Assembly: GCA_039707655.1 (NCBI GenBank)
Contig: CM077666.1
Span: forward strand, 305,190,166 to 305,254,165
DNA length: 64,000 nt
Direction of reading: 5' to 3'
Source of the DNA: Elymus sibiricus
Taxonomy: Eukaryota > Streptophyta > Magnoliopsida > Poales > Poaceae
In this document: in pieces, positions 22,880-34,325 of the stretch
Numbering within the stretch: position 1 is the first letter of the stretch
Layout: each line of letters opens with the position of its first letter
Program-made: the position numbers and the translations under genes
The notes under the pieces: generated by a model
Database searches by the model: none
What the model was told of the DNA's origin: nothing
The model's input: the letters and a program-made list of their open reading frames with translations, nothing else

Positions 22880-24155
22880 ATCTCGACACACCCCACCGCA
22901 TTCATCATGTTATCTTGTTCTAGATGTAGGCATGGACATAGGGGGAGTGTTGTTCTCTCAATGAACTCTCCCTCCCCCCATTATGCATAAATCAACCAAG
23001 TCTTTCACATTAGCCATTTTTTATGGTACTTGTGCTTCAAGGATGAGTTTTGGTCATGGGCCCAAGGTTAAAATCTTCGTGGTGCCATACCAATTGACTC
23101 AAACATAGGTGGCCTTGGCCACCACCCTCTCCTCGAGAGGTGTTGGTTCGAGTTGGTTCTATTTGGATTTTATCTAGTCTTTTAGGGCTTTGTTTGTGCT
23201 TTGAGTCACTCCAAGTTTGCTCTTCTTTTGTTTGTCCTTTTGAACTTGGAGTGTCTCCTCCCGTTTGCTGGTCTTCGTGTCTCCAACCCAAGCCATCCCA
23301 TCTACAACCCCTATTATTTGCATAAGCCACCCTTCCAACTTGATCTTGCAAGTTTGCGCCTGCGCGGTACTACCGCTGGTGTCTGGGTGGTACTACCGCT
23401 TGTAAGCGGTACTACCGCCAAGTACCATGGTACTACCGCTGGAGCGGTACTACCCGGCCTCCTGCCGTGCTGTAGTACCGGGGTGGAACTACCGCTCCTC
23501 TGAGCGGTACTACCGTGCTACGGATTCGTGAGGGGGTTATGAGTCGGGTAGGGGGAGTTCCAACTCCCCCATGCCCATTCATCTCTCTCCCCCTCACGCT
23601 CTCCTCTCTCCCAGACAAAGAACTTGCTCCGGTGGCCGCCGCCGGGCCGCCGATTCCGTGCCGTCTTCCGCGATTCCGTCCAGTGGGATTGTTACCCACC
23701 CTCTCCTCTTGCCATGGATGCCGGTATTGCCCCCATTTTCCTCTCCTGTGATTCTAGTTTTTGGATCTAGGCTCTAGGGCAATACATGTTGCATTCTTCG
23801 ATTTTTAGCCAAATCGAGGCATGAGTAGGGCATAGAAGACTGCTAGAATAGGCGGATTGAAGTTTGGTTGGAGGAAATTTGAATTTGGCAACTCCGGTAG
23901 TTCTGGATCTCGCCGCAGTAGTGGTCTGCCCGTTGACCTCCGCCTCGAGCGGTACTACCGCTCCCCTTGGAGCGGTACTACCGCTTGTAGGTGGTACTAC
24001 CACTGCGAGCTCGCGGTACTACCGCCCAGAGCTGTCAACTTCCATTTTCCTCAAATCAACCTTCAATTCTTTTTGATTAATTCCTTTGGCTTATGCAATT
24101 GTTTACACCTGCTTTCCCTCGTGCTGTGTTGTTGGCTCCAGGTGGTAGTAGCTCT
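22880..24155 (+). other. B spacer between pol and third ORF, with repeated near-palindromes
   Basis: No gene seen. GCGGTACTACCGC and close variants are clustered at about 23363-23517 and 23948-24026. The 3' end is pyrimidine-rich and ends CTCCAG at 24140, 15 bases before ATG 24156, resembling a splice acceptor. The third ORF could be expressed from a spliced RNA; this is inference. Confidence 0.5.
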
Positions 24156-25541
24156 ATGCACACGGCGCGTCACAAGAATCCGGACCGTCCAGGTGGTTCA
24201 AAGCGCTATCGCACATCAGAGGATGCTAGTGCCGCTCCCAGTGTTCATCCCAAGTCAGGGGCCAAGAAGATTGCCAGCAAGCAGTAAGCAAAGGAGAAGT
24301 CGATGGATGACTTGCCTGCTAAGGAATTTTGTGTGGCTCACCGTCGTAATCCGTACCGAGTTCCTCAAGACCCATCTCTTGCCAATCGTCCTTTTTGGAA
24401 CAAGATGCAGCATTCGATTTACCTGGATGTTCTGAAAGGCAAGAAGAACCTGTTTGTGTGAGTCAAGTCAGTTGATCTCACTCATATGCAGTCAGACATG
24501 GCCTACTTTGGTGAGGCTTTGGAGCGGTGTGGTGAGTTGGACATTCAGAGGATTATCTCCTTCAACAAGGACTTTGATGTAGAGATTGTGGCTCAATTCT
24601 ATGCCACGGTTCATTTTGGGACTAATGAAGATAGGACACTCATCTGGATGACAAATGGAAGGCATCTGTCTGCTAAATGTAAGGACTTCATGGAGAGCCT
24701 GTCGTACAATGATCTGGGGGCCCACAACCCAATTGGGTTTCGCCCTCACAAGGGGACTGCTGCCACGCACAAGTCTGCTCTCTGGCCTTTCTCCACGTTG
24801 AAGGTTTCACCCACTGGCAAGGAGACATATGAGATGTGCCCGTTTCTTGACATCATGCATCGCATCTTTAGGAACTCTCTCTTTCCTCGCATTGGGAAAT
24901 TGGATCAAGTGCATTCCTATCTTGTGGACATGCTTCTCTTTTGCCAGAAGGAGAAGGGATCTCAGCAGGTGTTGGATGTGCCCCATGTGATGTATTCTGA
25001 GCTTCACTCAGCTGTTATGGAGCGTAAGTGCCCCATTTATGGCCCTTACCTGATGCAGCTTATTGAGGACACTTGGAAGTCTGCCTATCCAGACGAGGAG
25101 ATTGTCACTTGGGAGTTGGTCACCCATGATGTTATTCAGCTAAGGCAGAAGGAGAAGTGGGGCGCTAGTGAGCAAGTTCCTCCAGAGGCAGAGACAGTTG
25201 GATCCGAGTCCGAGGAGTCTGAGGGGTCTGAGTTTTCTCCCTCCACTGAGCCATCTTGGGCCAAGAAGCTCAAAGAGAAGATGAAGAAGCTGTTTTGTCT
25301 CCAGGCAAAGGGTCAGTACAAGGCTCATGTGGATGCAAAGAAGGCTCGCAGTCGTGACAAGGCCATGATGAGGCATCTGGGCATGGAAATTACTAGCGGA
25401 TCCGAGGACAAGATCACTGATGAGGAGGAGTGGACCTCCAAACACTTCAAGTGGACGGATTCAGAGGAGGAGGATCAGCCAGCTGCTGCTGAGGAGGAGT
25501 CTGACGATCACGAGGAGTTCTATAGCATCGCTACCACCTAG
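24156..25541 (+). pseudogene. Third ORF of element B in the envelope position
   Basis: One frame from ATG 24156 to TAG 25539-25541, broken by TAA 24285 and TGA 24459. The middle resembles the putative plant transposon protein family (FYATVHFG, then a W-M-T-N-G-R motif and a Y-N-D-L-G region), which often travels with plant retrotransposons. The C-terminal third is Ser/Glu/Asp- and Lys-rich. I see no signal peptide, furin-like site or membrane anchor, so there is no evidence that it is an envelope protein. The position downstream of pol matches the extra ORF of SIRE/Maximus elements. Family assignment is from memory. Confidence 0.7.
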
Positions 25542-26057
25542 GGTCGTTTTAGTGCTCTTTGCCCTTTTGGTGTCTCGATGCCAAAGGGGAGAGAGCTTAG
25601 GGATTTGCCGAGTCATGAGTGTGTCTTGTTTGCCGTTGCTTTCTTCTCTCGTGAACTCTTTTATTGTTTGCTTTGGTTTGGTTTTTGGTTGTGAGACCTT
25701 AAGTTCTTATCATATGGTGTGAGACATATGCTACCCTGTCATTATCTTTATGTCTAGTACTATGTTAGCTTGTGAGATATTATCTTCGTATGCCCTTATC
25801 TTTATGCTCACATGCCATGACTTGCTTACATGCTTTTCTCTCTTATATCATGTTGTTGCAAGTGTTGCCTTGTCTATAAAATATAGGGGGAGTGTTGATC
25901 CTAGTGTGTGTGCTTTGCATTCCAAAAGCATACCTAAATAGTGCACACATCTAGGGGGAGCCCGTCTATATTTTGTAGAATTTGGGTTTGCTTATTATCT
26001 CATTTTATCCATTGTGCAAATCCCGTGTTGTCATCAATCCACCAAAAAGGGGGAGAT
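25542..26057 (+). other. B trailer and polypurine tract
   Basis: Non-coding, T-rich. Contains ATAGGGGGAGTGTTG (about 25885) and TCTAGGGGGAGCC (about 25952), which resemble the true tract CAAAAAGGGGGAGAT at 26043-26057, so there may be more than one purine primer. No gene. Confidence 0.6.
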
Positions 26058-29000
26058 TATTAGGGCATATTTCTCCCTTAGTGGTTTTGGTGATTGATGA
26101 CAATGCATTTGCGGACTAATCATGTGCATTGAGCATTTCAGATAATCTATCATATGGCACAAGATGATTGATGCCCCTCGGAGTGTTGAAAGAAGACGGT
26201 TATTTTTCCCGCGTTTCTTTTTCGGTGGACTTGAGTCGTAGGAAAACCGTACTATTAAGAAGGGGTACGCTTTGGAAAGGTTTGGGTGGAATCATCACGT
26301 ACATATTTTTATTTGCACCCTCTTTGCCTTTTCGCTTCGATGGAGTTTCACCTTCTGTGTTGCAGTTGGGTGGTTGGAGAGCTGCCAGCGGTAGTACCGC
26401 TCCTGGCAGCGGTAGTACCGCTTATAGGCGGTAGTACCACTGCTAGTACCGCGCGTACTACCGCTCCTTCTCGGGTCTCAACTTTTTCGTGTCGAGTTCA
26501 GCGGTAGTCTAGCGGTAGTCCCTCTGGCATACTACCATTGAGTCCCTTTTAGCCCGGTTGGACGAGCGGCAGTGGAAGCGGCAGTAGCAGCGGTAGTACC
26601 GCTTTCAAAGCGGTACTACCGTGCCTACTTTCATTGCCACAATCACTCATGGCGCTACTCTCCGTCTTTCCCCTTCTCCTGTAGCGATAGTAGGGAGCCT
26701 AAGTACCGACTATAAGCGGTAGTACCGCTCTGTCTGGGCAGTAGTACCGCTGTAGCCATACTCCCACGCTGCTCTGTTATCTGTGTGTCGTTGTACTGTA
26801 ACCCCAGCGGTAGTACCGCTGGGGCGAGCGGTAGTACCGCTCTGGCGGCATGATGACCCACAAGTATAGGGGATCAATCATAGTCCTTTCGATAAGTAAG
26901 AGTGTCAAACCCAATGAGGAGCAGAAGGAAATGACAAGCGGTTTTCAGCAAGGTATTCTCTGCAAGTACTGAAAGTAGCGGTAACAGATAGTTTTGATAG
27001 CAAGATAATTCGTAACAAGTAACAAGTAGTAACGGTAACAAAAAGTGCAGCAAGGTGGCCCATTCTTTTTTGTAGCAAAGAAAAAGCCGGAATGAACTTG
27101 TATACTAAGCAAAGCGTTCTCGAGGACACATGGGAATTTCATCTAGTCACTTTCATCATGTTTGTTTGATTCGCGTTCGCTACTTTGATAATTTGATATG
27201 TGGGTGGACCGGTGCTTGGGTGCTGTTCTTACTTGAACAAGCCTCCCACTTATGATTACCCCCTCTCGCAAGCATCCGCAACTACGAAAGAAGAATTAAG
27301 ATAACTCTAACCATAGCATGAAACATATGGATCCAAACCAGCCCCTTACGGAATAGCGCATAAACTAAGGTTTAAGCTTCTGTCACTCTAGCAACCCATC
27401 ATCTAATTACTACTCCACAATGCCTTCTCTTAGGCCCAAAGATGGTGAAGTATCATGTAGTCGACGTTCACACGACACCACTAAAGGAAGCAACAACATA
27501 CATATCATCAAAATATCGAACGAATACCAAATTCACATGATTACTTATGATAAGACTTCTCCCATGTCCTCAAGAACAAAAGTAACTACTCACAAATCAT
27601 ATTCATGTTCAAGATCAGAGGGGTATTGAATAGCATTAAGGATCTGAACATATAATCTTCCACCAAATAAACCAACTAGCATCAACTACAAGATGTAATC
27701 AACACTACTAGCAACCCACAGGTACCAATCTGAGGTTTTGAGACAAAGATTGAATACAAGAGATGAACTAGGGTTTGAGATGAGATGGTGCTGGTGAAGA
27801 TGTTGATGAAGATTGGTCCTCCCACGATGAGAGGATCGTTGGTGATGTCGATGGCTTTGATTTCCCCCTTCCGGAGGGAAGTATCTCCGGCGGAATCGCT
27901 CCGCCGGAGAGCAAAATAGCTCCTGCCCAGGTTCCGCCTCGAGACGGCGGTGCTTCATCCCAAAAGTCCTCTCCTTATTTTTTCTAGGGAAAATGACCTT
28001 ATATAGCAGAAGGAGGGGGCCAGCCACCAGCTATGGGCCCCACAAGGCATCAGGGCGCGCCCGGGGGGGCGCCCTGTTGCCTTGTGGGCAACTGGTGGGT
28101 CCCCTCTGGTATTTCGTTTCTCCAGTATTTTTTATATATTCAATAAAAAATCTCCATAAAGTTTCAGGTCAATTGGAGCTCTATAGAACAGTTATCTCTG
28201 ATGTGGCTATTTCAGGTCCAGAATTCCAGCTGCCGGCATTCTCCCTCTTCATGTAAATCTTGCAAAATAAGAGAGAAAAGGCATAAGAATTGTACCATAA
28301 AGTGAAATAATGATTGAAAACATAATAATTAACTGTAGGAAATCATGATGCAAATTGGACGTATCACGGCACTACCGACTTGTGTCCCTGTGGCATTACA
28401 CTGTACTCTCTGGCACTACCGCCGGGCAGTAGTACCGCTCCAGGAGCAGTAGTACCGCTCGTGTGCGGGCTGCGGGCTGCATAACGGTTGGATCCCCACC
28501 CACTATATAAAGGGGGTCTTCTTCCCCAAGAAGACTTGCGTCTTTCTTCCCCAAACTCCATTGTTGCTCCAAGCTCCATTTTCGCCCGATCTTCCTCCCT
28601 AGCTGATAACTCTTGTTGATCTTCTAGGGTTTCGGTGAGAGGGCCCTGATCTACACTTCCACCAAGAGAAATTTGATTTCCCCCACTAATCCCTAGTGGA
28701 TCTTGTTACTCTTGGGTGTTTGAGCACCCTAGACGGAAGAGGTCACTTCGAAGACATATTCCATTGTGGTGAAGCTACGTGGTGGTGTTGGGAGCCTCCA
28801 ATTAAGTTGTGGAGAGAGCCCCAACCTTGTTTGTAAAGGTTCGGTCACCGCCTTCAAGGGCACCATTAGTGGAATCATGACATCTTGCATTGTGCGAGGG
28901 CATGAGGAGAATACGGTGGCCCTAGTGGCTTCTTGGGGAGCATTGTGCCTCCACACGGCTCTAACGGAGACGTACTTCCCCCAAAGGGAAGGAACTTCGG

Positions 29001-29245
29001 TAACACATCCTCATCTTCACCGGATCCACTTGTGGTTACTTCTTACCTTTACTTTGTGCAAGCTATTGTTGTGTCTTATCTTTTGCTTGCTTGTTTTTGA
29101 TATTGTTGTTAGCATCATATAGGTTGCTCACCTAGTTGCATATCTAGACAACCTATTTGTTGCTAAACCTAATTTGTTAAGAAAAGCTAAAAATTGGTAG
29201 TTGCCTATTCACCCCCCCCTCTAGTCAACCATATCGATCCTTTCA
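26058..29245 (+). repeat. 3' LTR of B, interrupted by a solo LTR
   Basis: Starts TATTAGGGCATATTTC, where the ancestral TG has decayed to TA, and ends CCTTTCA. Without the insertion and one TSD copy it is about 1667 bp. U3 is packed with GCGGTAGTACCGC and variants (26390-26850, 28425-28460). A TATA box is at 28504. Confidence 0.85.
26851..28366 (-). mobile_element. Solo LTR in the 3' LTR of B
   Basis: 1516 bp starting TGATGACCCACAAG and ending GACGTATCA, flanked by perfect duplication CGGCA (26846-26850, 28367-28371). The minus strand begins TGATACGTCC, so the LTR lies in minus orientation. No internal region or second LTR is present, so it arose by recombination between two LTRs. It contains an inverted repeat (28039-28058 with 28069-28088, one mismatch). 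Same broad LTR type as the solo LTR at 44562-45909 but diverged. Confidence 0.92.
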
Positions 29246-30352
29246 CCTAGGCAGTAGCATTGTAATCTAAGCACTAGCAACATCTGCATTGCTCTGATTC
29301 AACCGAAATAGATTGGATTAGAATCGAATCACATCGAATCGAGTCGGATCGAATCGAATCGAATCCAATCTAGTCCAAACCAATTAAATCTAGCATTTAC
29401 CTAAGCAAGATTCGAAGTAGGCAAAAAACCCTAACTATGAACGCGAGCACGGGGAACAAATCGGTGCTTACCGGAGCGACCGTTGCAGAGAAGGTCGTTC
29501 GCGGAGAAAATCCTGGTGGGAACAGGGATCTCGCCGCCGACGATGAGCCGGCCATTCCTAGAGCTGTGGTCGTGGTCCTCATGACGTGTCGGGGTGTCGA
29601 GGATGAGTGCGCCGCCGTCGAACTCCCCCTACACCGGACGCAGGGGAGAAAACCCTCAAATGGGTGTAAAAAAACCACACGCCCGGGCTACCGTTATCGC
29701 AGCTGTTGGGGTTCCCACCCACGTCATTCTCGAACCCAAGACAACTAGCTCCGGCACCGGGGACGGAACCAGAGCGCGCGGTTGGGGTGGGGCATTGGCC
29801 GGTGCACGCGGCATGTGCAGAAGGGGGGCAGCGCCCGGAAAAACTGCCACGAGGTCCCCACCGAAAGTGGCGAGGCCACTGATCCACCTATCCTAGATTG
29901 GGTTGTTGCAGACGATGGTGGGGCTTGGGGGCGGCGCACCCGTGGCTCTGCCATCGGAGATACCGAAGGGGCGGTGCGGTGAGGGAGAGAGAGCAAGTGT
30001 GTGTGAACTGGCATGAGAGGTGACCAGAGAGAGCGTGGGGAGTTATGAGATGTCATGTCGTCTCTCGTGCTTCCTAATGCGTGCAGGCGTTGGTCACGCG
30101 TGGCTTGAGCATGTCTGGCTCTCAAAAAACGACCGATTCGGCCATTCCCCCACATGCAGACCCAGAGCTGCTTTAAATTCCGTGTGGGCCAAGAATCAGA
30201 TGCAGCCCGGGCGACCAAACGGTCCGTTTTCATCCTGCGCGGGCCTGGTTAGGGTTGATGCGAGCAACCAAACGCGTCCTATAACTTTGCTGAACCCCTA
30301 TAGTACCAGGTGCCGTGAGGCTATAGTTTTTTTGAACCGCTTGAGGCTATAA
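29246..30352. other. GC-rich unassigned stretch
   Basis: No convincing gene. It holds the AATCG-type repeat at 29321-29370 and several short GC-rich ORFs on both strands without recognisable domains. The minus strand at about 29440-29640 has exon-like composition and GTAAG-type donor sites, but no homology I recognise. Near 30261-30281 the minus strand reads GGACGCGTTTGGTTGCTCGC, resembling the end of a MITE-like element; no partner end was found. Confidence 0.4.
29321..29370. repeat. Imperfect GAATC pentanucleotide repeat
   Basis: About ten units of GAATC with substitutions over 50 bp. Confidence 0.8.
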
Positions 30353-32200
30353 TTTTTTTTTTTGAAATAAAACATCGACTTTATTAATTGGAAATAATAG
30401 TTACATCATCAATAAGAAACGATACAATTTCAAACATAGGCTCCTCAAACCAATCCCTTGTCACAGAAAATTTCGCTAACCTAGCAAGTTCGTGAGCAAC
30501 CTTATTTGCTTCCCTATTACAATGTACAAAACTAGTAAGAGGGAAATCACACGCCATAAAAAAACAATCATCAAACACTGTCGCCGCCGCTCCCGCAGAA
30601 TGTCCTCCATTCTTCATTGTGTCAATCACCTCCATATTGTCGGAGTTCATAACAAGATGATTGCATCCCGCCTTCTGTGCAAGTAATAAGCCAAATCTTA
30701 GAGCCAACGCTTCTGCTGTCAAAACATCAGCACACCAATCAATGTTCCAATTTCTACCAACAATGAACCTTCCTTTGTCATCCCTGAGAACAACTCCAGA
30801 TGTGCCCCTAAGCAGATCATGATCGAAAGAAGCATCAACATTCAGCTTACAAAACCCATAGCAGGTCTGCTCCATCCCCCTATTTTACTAGTTTCCTTCG
30901 GGGAGTGGGCATTAACATAGTTTGCCGTTATAGCACGAGCCCCCATCGAAGTTTGGTACGCATCTTGAGACTTTCCTTCATGAACCAGTTTACGTCTATC
31001 CCACCAAAACTACCAAGCTGTTATAGCGATTAGTTCACGTGCATTCTGGAGGCCCAAAATAGCTAGATCTTGATCAGGCATAAGAAGTAAGAACTCAAGT
31101 ACCGCCTCGCCCCCACGATCAATGGCACAAAATTTCCTAACCACCTCATACAACCCCAGCTTATCCCAAACCTCTTTCGCCCTTTGACACAGAAACAATA
31201 GGTGTTTTGTATCTTCTGGTCCATTCAAACATGATGGGCAGATGGGCAAAACTTTCATATGTCTATTAGCAAGCGTAACACGGCATGAGAGATTTCCATA
31301 CAAAGTATGCCAAATGAAAATTTTCACCTTTGCCGGACAAGATAATTTCCAAATCTTACCCTAAATAGGATTTACATTGATTCTACCTATACCATTTGCA
31401 TGTTGCAATTTTCTCCCATGTTGTTGGTTCCATTGCTCCAAATAAGCCGATCGAACAGTGAATAAACCATTTTTTGTACAAATCCAAGCAATGAAGTCTG
31501 TCATATTATGCATAGGGAGTGGAATCGCGAGAACCCTTTGAGCATCAGTTGGCCACAACGTTTTTCTCACCAATTCTTCATCCCAAAAATTCATGACTGG
31601 ATTAATAAGGTCAGAGACCTTTGTCAGAAGATGCCCTCTTCTAGGAGTAATAACTTTTCTATTAGCACCATTTGGGATCCATGCATCTTTCCAAATATCG
31701 ATATTTTGTCCATTTCTAACTCGCCAGATATAACCATTTTTCAGAGAGTTAACTCTTGCCATAATGCTTTGCCAAGTAAAAGAGGACCCCTTTTTTAGAC
31801 TTGCATTCATTAAATCGTCCTCTAGAAAATATTTAGCTCTCAAGATAATGGCACATAAAGAGTCAGGATTATCAATAAGACGCCACGCTTGTTTGGCTAA
31901 CAGAGCCAAATTGAAACAGTATATATCTCTGAAGCTCATACCTCCTTGGTCTTTTGGGAGACACATCTTCCACCACGCCATCCAATGCATTCTCTTCTGA
32001 TTGTCCTCGGCACCCCACCAAAATTGCGACATCGCATCAATGATTCCTTTGCAATTTTTTTAGGAATTTTAAAGACGGATATGGCATAAGTTGGGATAGC
32101 TTGTACAACCGATTTGAGCAAAATTTCCTTTTCTCCAACGGATAACAAATTTTCTTTCCTTCCACTAATTTTCATAATAATTTGATCAATCAGGAATTAG
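30353..32200 (-). mobile_element. 5'-truncated LINE 1
   Basis: An 11-base T run at 30353-30363 is the poly(A) tail read from the other strand, followed by a short 3' UTR and minus-strand LINE coding sequence up to about 32190. The RT catalytic core and upstream ORF are missing, typical of 5' truncation at insertion. I could not identify a matching target duplication at the right end. Confidence 0.85.
30384..32175 (-). pseudogene. LINE 1 ORF2 remainder: RT C-terminus, zinc finger, RNase H
   Basis: In minus-strand order: the RT C-terminal region at 32175-31936 and 32032-31361 (SFWWG-like and KDQGGMSFRD motifs), then a reverse-transcriptase-associated zinc finger at 31327-31010 with C-x2-C and H-x4-C spacing, then an RNase H domain at 30875-30384 with Asp in LNVDASFD, Glu in TAEALAL and Asp in MNSDNM. 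Frameshifts lie near 32030 and about 30900-31000, and a stop at 31361-31363. The RNase H ORF is still open (163 residues). It acted in target-primed reverse transcription; this copy is dead. Confidence 0.85.
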
Positions 32201-32289
32201 AAACAATCACTTTTGTCCATACCTTGTTCTGTCTACCATGGTTTCGTATTTTCAGCGGGCTTTGTCAAAGTTATGGTTAATACTTACTA

Positions 32290-32330
32290 CTCCCTCTAAC
32301 TTAATATAAGACCATTTTTGACATTGTAGT
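32290..32330 (+). repeat. Stowaway-like terminal fragment
   Basis: CTCCCTCTAACTTAATATAA preceded by TA resembles the terminal inverted repeat of Stowaway/Mariner MITEs. No opposite end was found nearby, so it is a fragment. Confidence 0.5.
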
Positions 32331-32760
32331 ATTCAATTGTATTGGCTATGGTATACCATCATTTAACAGAAAAAAAATGTGGCACCGTTTATCGAGTGAA
32401 CGTCATGGGGTGGTGGCCTCTGATCGCAAGTATAGCCATCACTCTCTTATGGACTCAAAGCACAACATGTTCCTAGCTTCTAGTTTTTTTTTTGCGAGGA
32501 GCTTCCAGTTATAAACTAGAGTAGGGATCTGCGACCGACAAAAGTAAGCTAATCATTGCTGATTTAGTAATTATATGTTAATGCAAAATGATCAACGCAG
32601 ACGGTCGTAGAAACTCACATTTCAAGAAATAGTTTGGTGCTCCCATCCCATGTCTTGGGGTGCTAGTACTTTGCTCCCATCTTTGTTGTTAGTTTGACGT
32701 ATGAACGAAACAACCCTTTGTTGATATTTTGCGATGTTTGCTGCCGCGAGCTGTGTTCTA

Positions 32761-32796
32761 CTCCCTCCGTCCCACAATTGTATGGGACGAAGGGAG
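32761..32796. mobile_element. 36-bp Stowaway-like remnant made only of its inverted repeats
   Basis: CTCCCTCCGTCCCA at the left and TGGGACGAAGGGAG at the right are inverted repeats (one mismatch) separated by eight bases, and flanked by TA on both sides (32759-32760 and 32797-32798), the usual Stowaway target duplication. Confidence 0.75.
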
Positions 32797-32890
32797 TACT
32801 ACATTACTAGTGCAAGGTCTGCGCAATATAGTGGGTGAAGAAAACATTCCGGTTGCTAAATGCCAGCTCAGGCACACTAAGGCTCACGTA

Positions 32891-34320
32891 CATCTCTTTT
32901 TCAACAAAGGACATTTCATTCAATTGATATATCGAGGTGATACAACCACATTAAAAGAAAGCCTGGCCTTTCCATAGCACGATGCACACAGGCAACACGT
33001 CCACCACAACCAAAAATAAAATATCATTGTACAGCAATAATAAAAAGTCCAACCTAAGGTAGGGTATATCTTATCCGGAGATCGCCATCCATGAAGGGAG
33101 AAAACCTCCCTGGCCGTATGTTCCAGCCGGGTAGACGTCATCATAAAAAGGTCTCTATCCTCCGGCTTCTGCAGGATAGACCAAGTACGAAGCCATCGCG
33201 TACATGCATGAATAACCTGCACATGAGATGAAATGCATTTATTATTAAAAATCACATCATTCCTGGTAAGCCACAATGCCCAACATAAGACAACCGCTCA
33301 CACAAGAATATTTGCAGAAAATTGTTTGTCGATACCCCGCAATGAATTGCCGAACATATTGTGTGCACTACGTGGGGGTTAAAGATTTGAACATACATGA
33401 AGTATGGCCCACACTGCATGAGCAAACTTACACTCAAAAAATTGGTGTTTAATAGACTCGTCATGTTGGCAGAAGACACATGTCTTGCAACCTTGCCAAT
33501 TGCGGCATGCCAGGTTATCTCTAGTTAAGATCATACCCCTGTTTAGAAACCAGAGAAATATCTTCACTCGTAGAGGAATTTTGAGCTTCCACAATTTATT
33601 ACTATCAACCGGAACATCGGTATGGGCAATCGTGTCATACAAGGACTTGACAGAAAACTTGCCATTCTGATGTAAGTTCCATCAAAACTCGTCTGGTTCG
33701 TTTGTCAGCTAAATGGGCTCCTAACACATGAGCAATGCATTCCACGCTGAAAGGCGAGACCCTAATAGGTCCCTACGAAAAGAAATATCAGGATTTTTTT
33801 GACCCAAAACTTGAGCGATTGTGACAAACTTATGTCTAATAATCCGATACAGGCTAGGATATTGCACCATAAGTGGGGAGGCGCCCAGCCAGGTATCCTC
33901 CCAGAATCTAACCTGAGAGCCATCCTTAACTGAGGAAGTGCCAAATTGGAAAAACAATTCCTTGGCCTTCATCACGCCATACCAAAAATGTGAATCACCG
34001 GGTTTCATTGAATTTGAAAAATGGCTTTGGAACTCACATACTTGTTACGAATGATTTCCTGCCATACCTCGTTCTCAGTGATGAGCTTGTAAACCCATTT
34101 ACTGAGAAGGGCAATGTTTTTAATCTCAAGATCTTGGATTCCAAGACCCCCCCCCCCCCGACTTTTAGGACGACATAACACATTCCACCTAGCTAACCGA
34201 TATTTCTTCATTTCATTATCACACTGCCAAAAAAATGTAGATCTAAAGTAGTCCAATCTCTGCAAGACCCCTTTCGGTAAATGGAAGAAAGACAACATGT
34301 ATAAAACCATATTGCTCAGG
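32891..34320 (-). pseudogene. 5'-truncated LINE 2 remainder
   Basis: Minus-strand pieces in order: 34325-34005 (RT C-terminal region with YMLSFFHLPKGV and GGGGLGIQD), 34008-33721 (FWYGVMKAK and FWEDTWLG), 33642-33379 (RT-associated zinc finger, C-x2-C followed by H and C), and 33276-32920 (WLTRNDVIFNN-type tail). There are several frameshifts and no RNase H domain, so it differs in domain content from LINE 1. It is interrupted at 34321-34325 by element C. A C run of 13 at 34147-34159 lies inside it. A poly(A) tail is not clear; CTTTTT near 32893 may be its remnant. Confidence 0.75.
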
Positions 34321-34325
34321 TACAC

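Larger units (their letters stand above)
16970..29245 (+). mobile_element. Copia LTR retrotransposon B, Maximus/SIRE-like
   Basis: A large Copia element whose 5' LTR start lies left of the window because element A inserted in it. Visible parts: LTR remainder 16970-17947, initiator-Met-type primer site, gag-pol 17997-22879, a third ORF 24156-25541 in the envelope position, purine tract CAAAAAGGGGGAGAT, and 3' LTR 26058-29245. Copia order is shown by integrase preceding reverse transcriptase. The extra ORF and large size fit the SIRE/Maximus lineage. The flanking base run after the 3' LTR is CCTAG (29246-29250), a candidate target duplication whose partner is outside the window. Confidence 0.85.
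32201..32890. other. Spacer between LINEs
   Basis: No gene. It includes two Stowaway-like pieces listed separately and blocks similar to 43790-44140 in the same order and orientation (see findings). Confidence 0.6.

Noticed and set aside
24156..25541. Envelope glycoprotein in element B
   Set aside because: No signal peptide, hydrophobic anchor or cleavage site; content fits a plant transposon-associated protein better.
29437..30233. Possible GC-rich exons in the unassigned stretch
   Set aside because: ORFs on both strands are similar in length, have no domain I recognise, and candidate splice sites are weak. Reported only as unassigned sequence.
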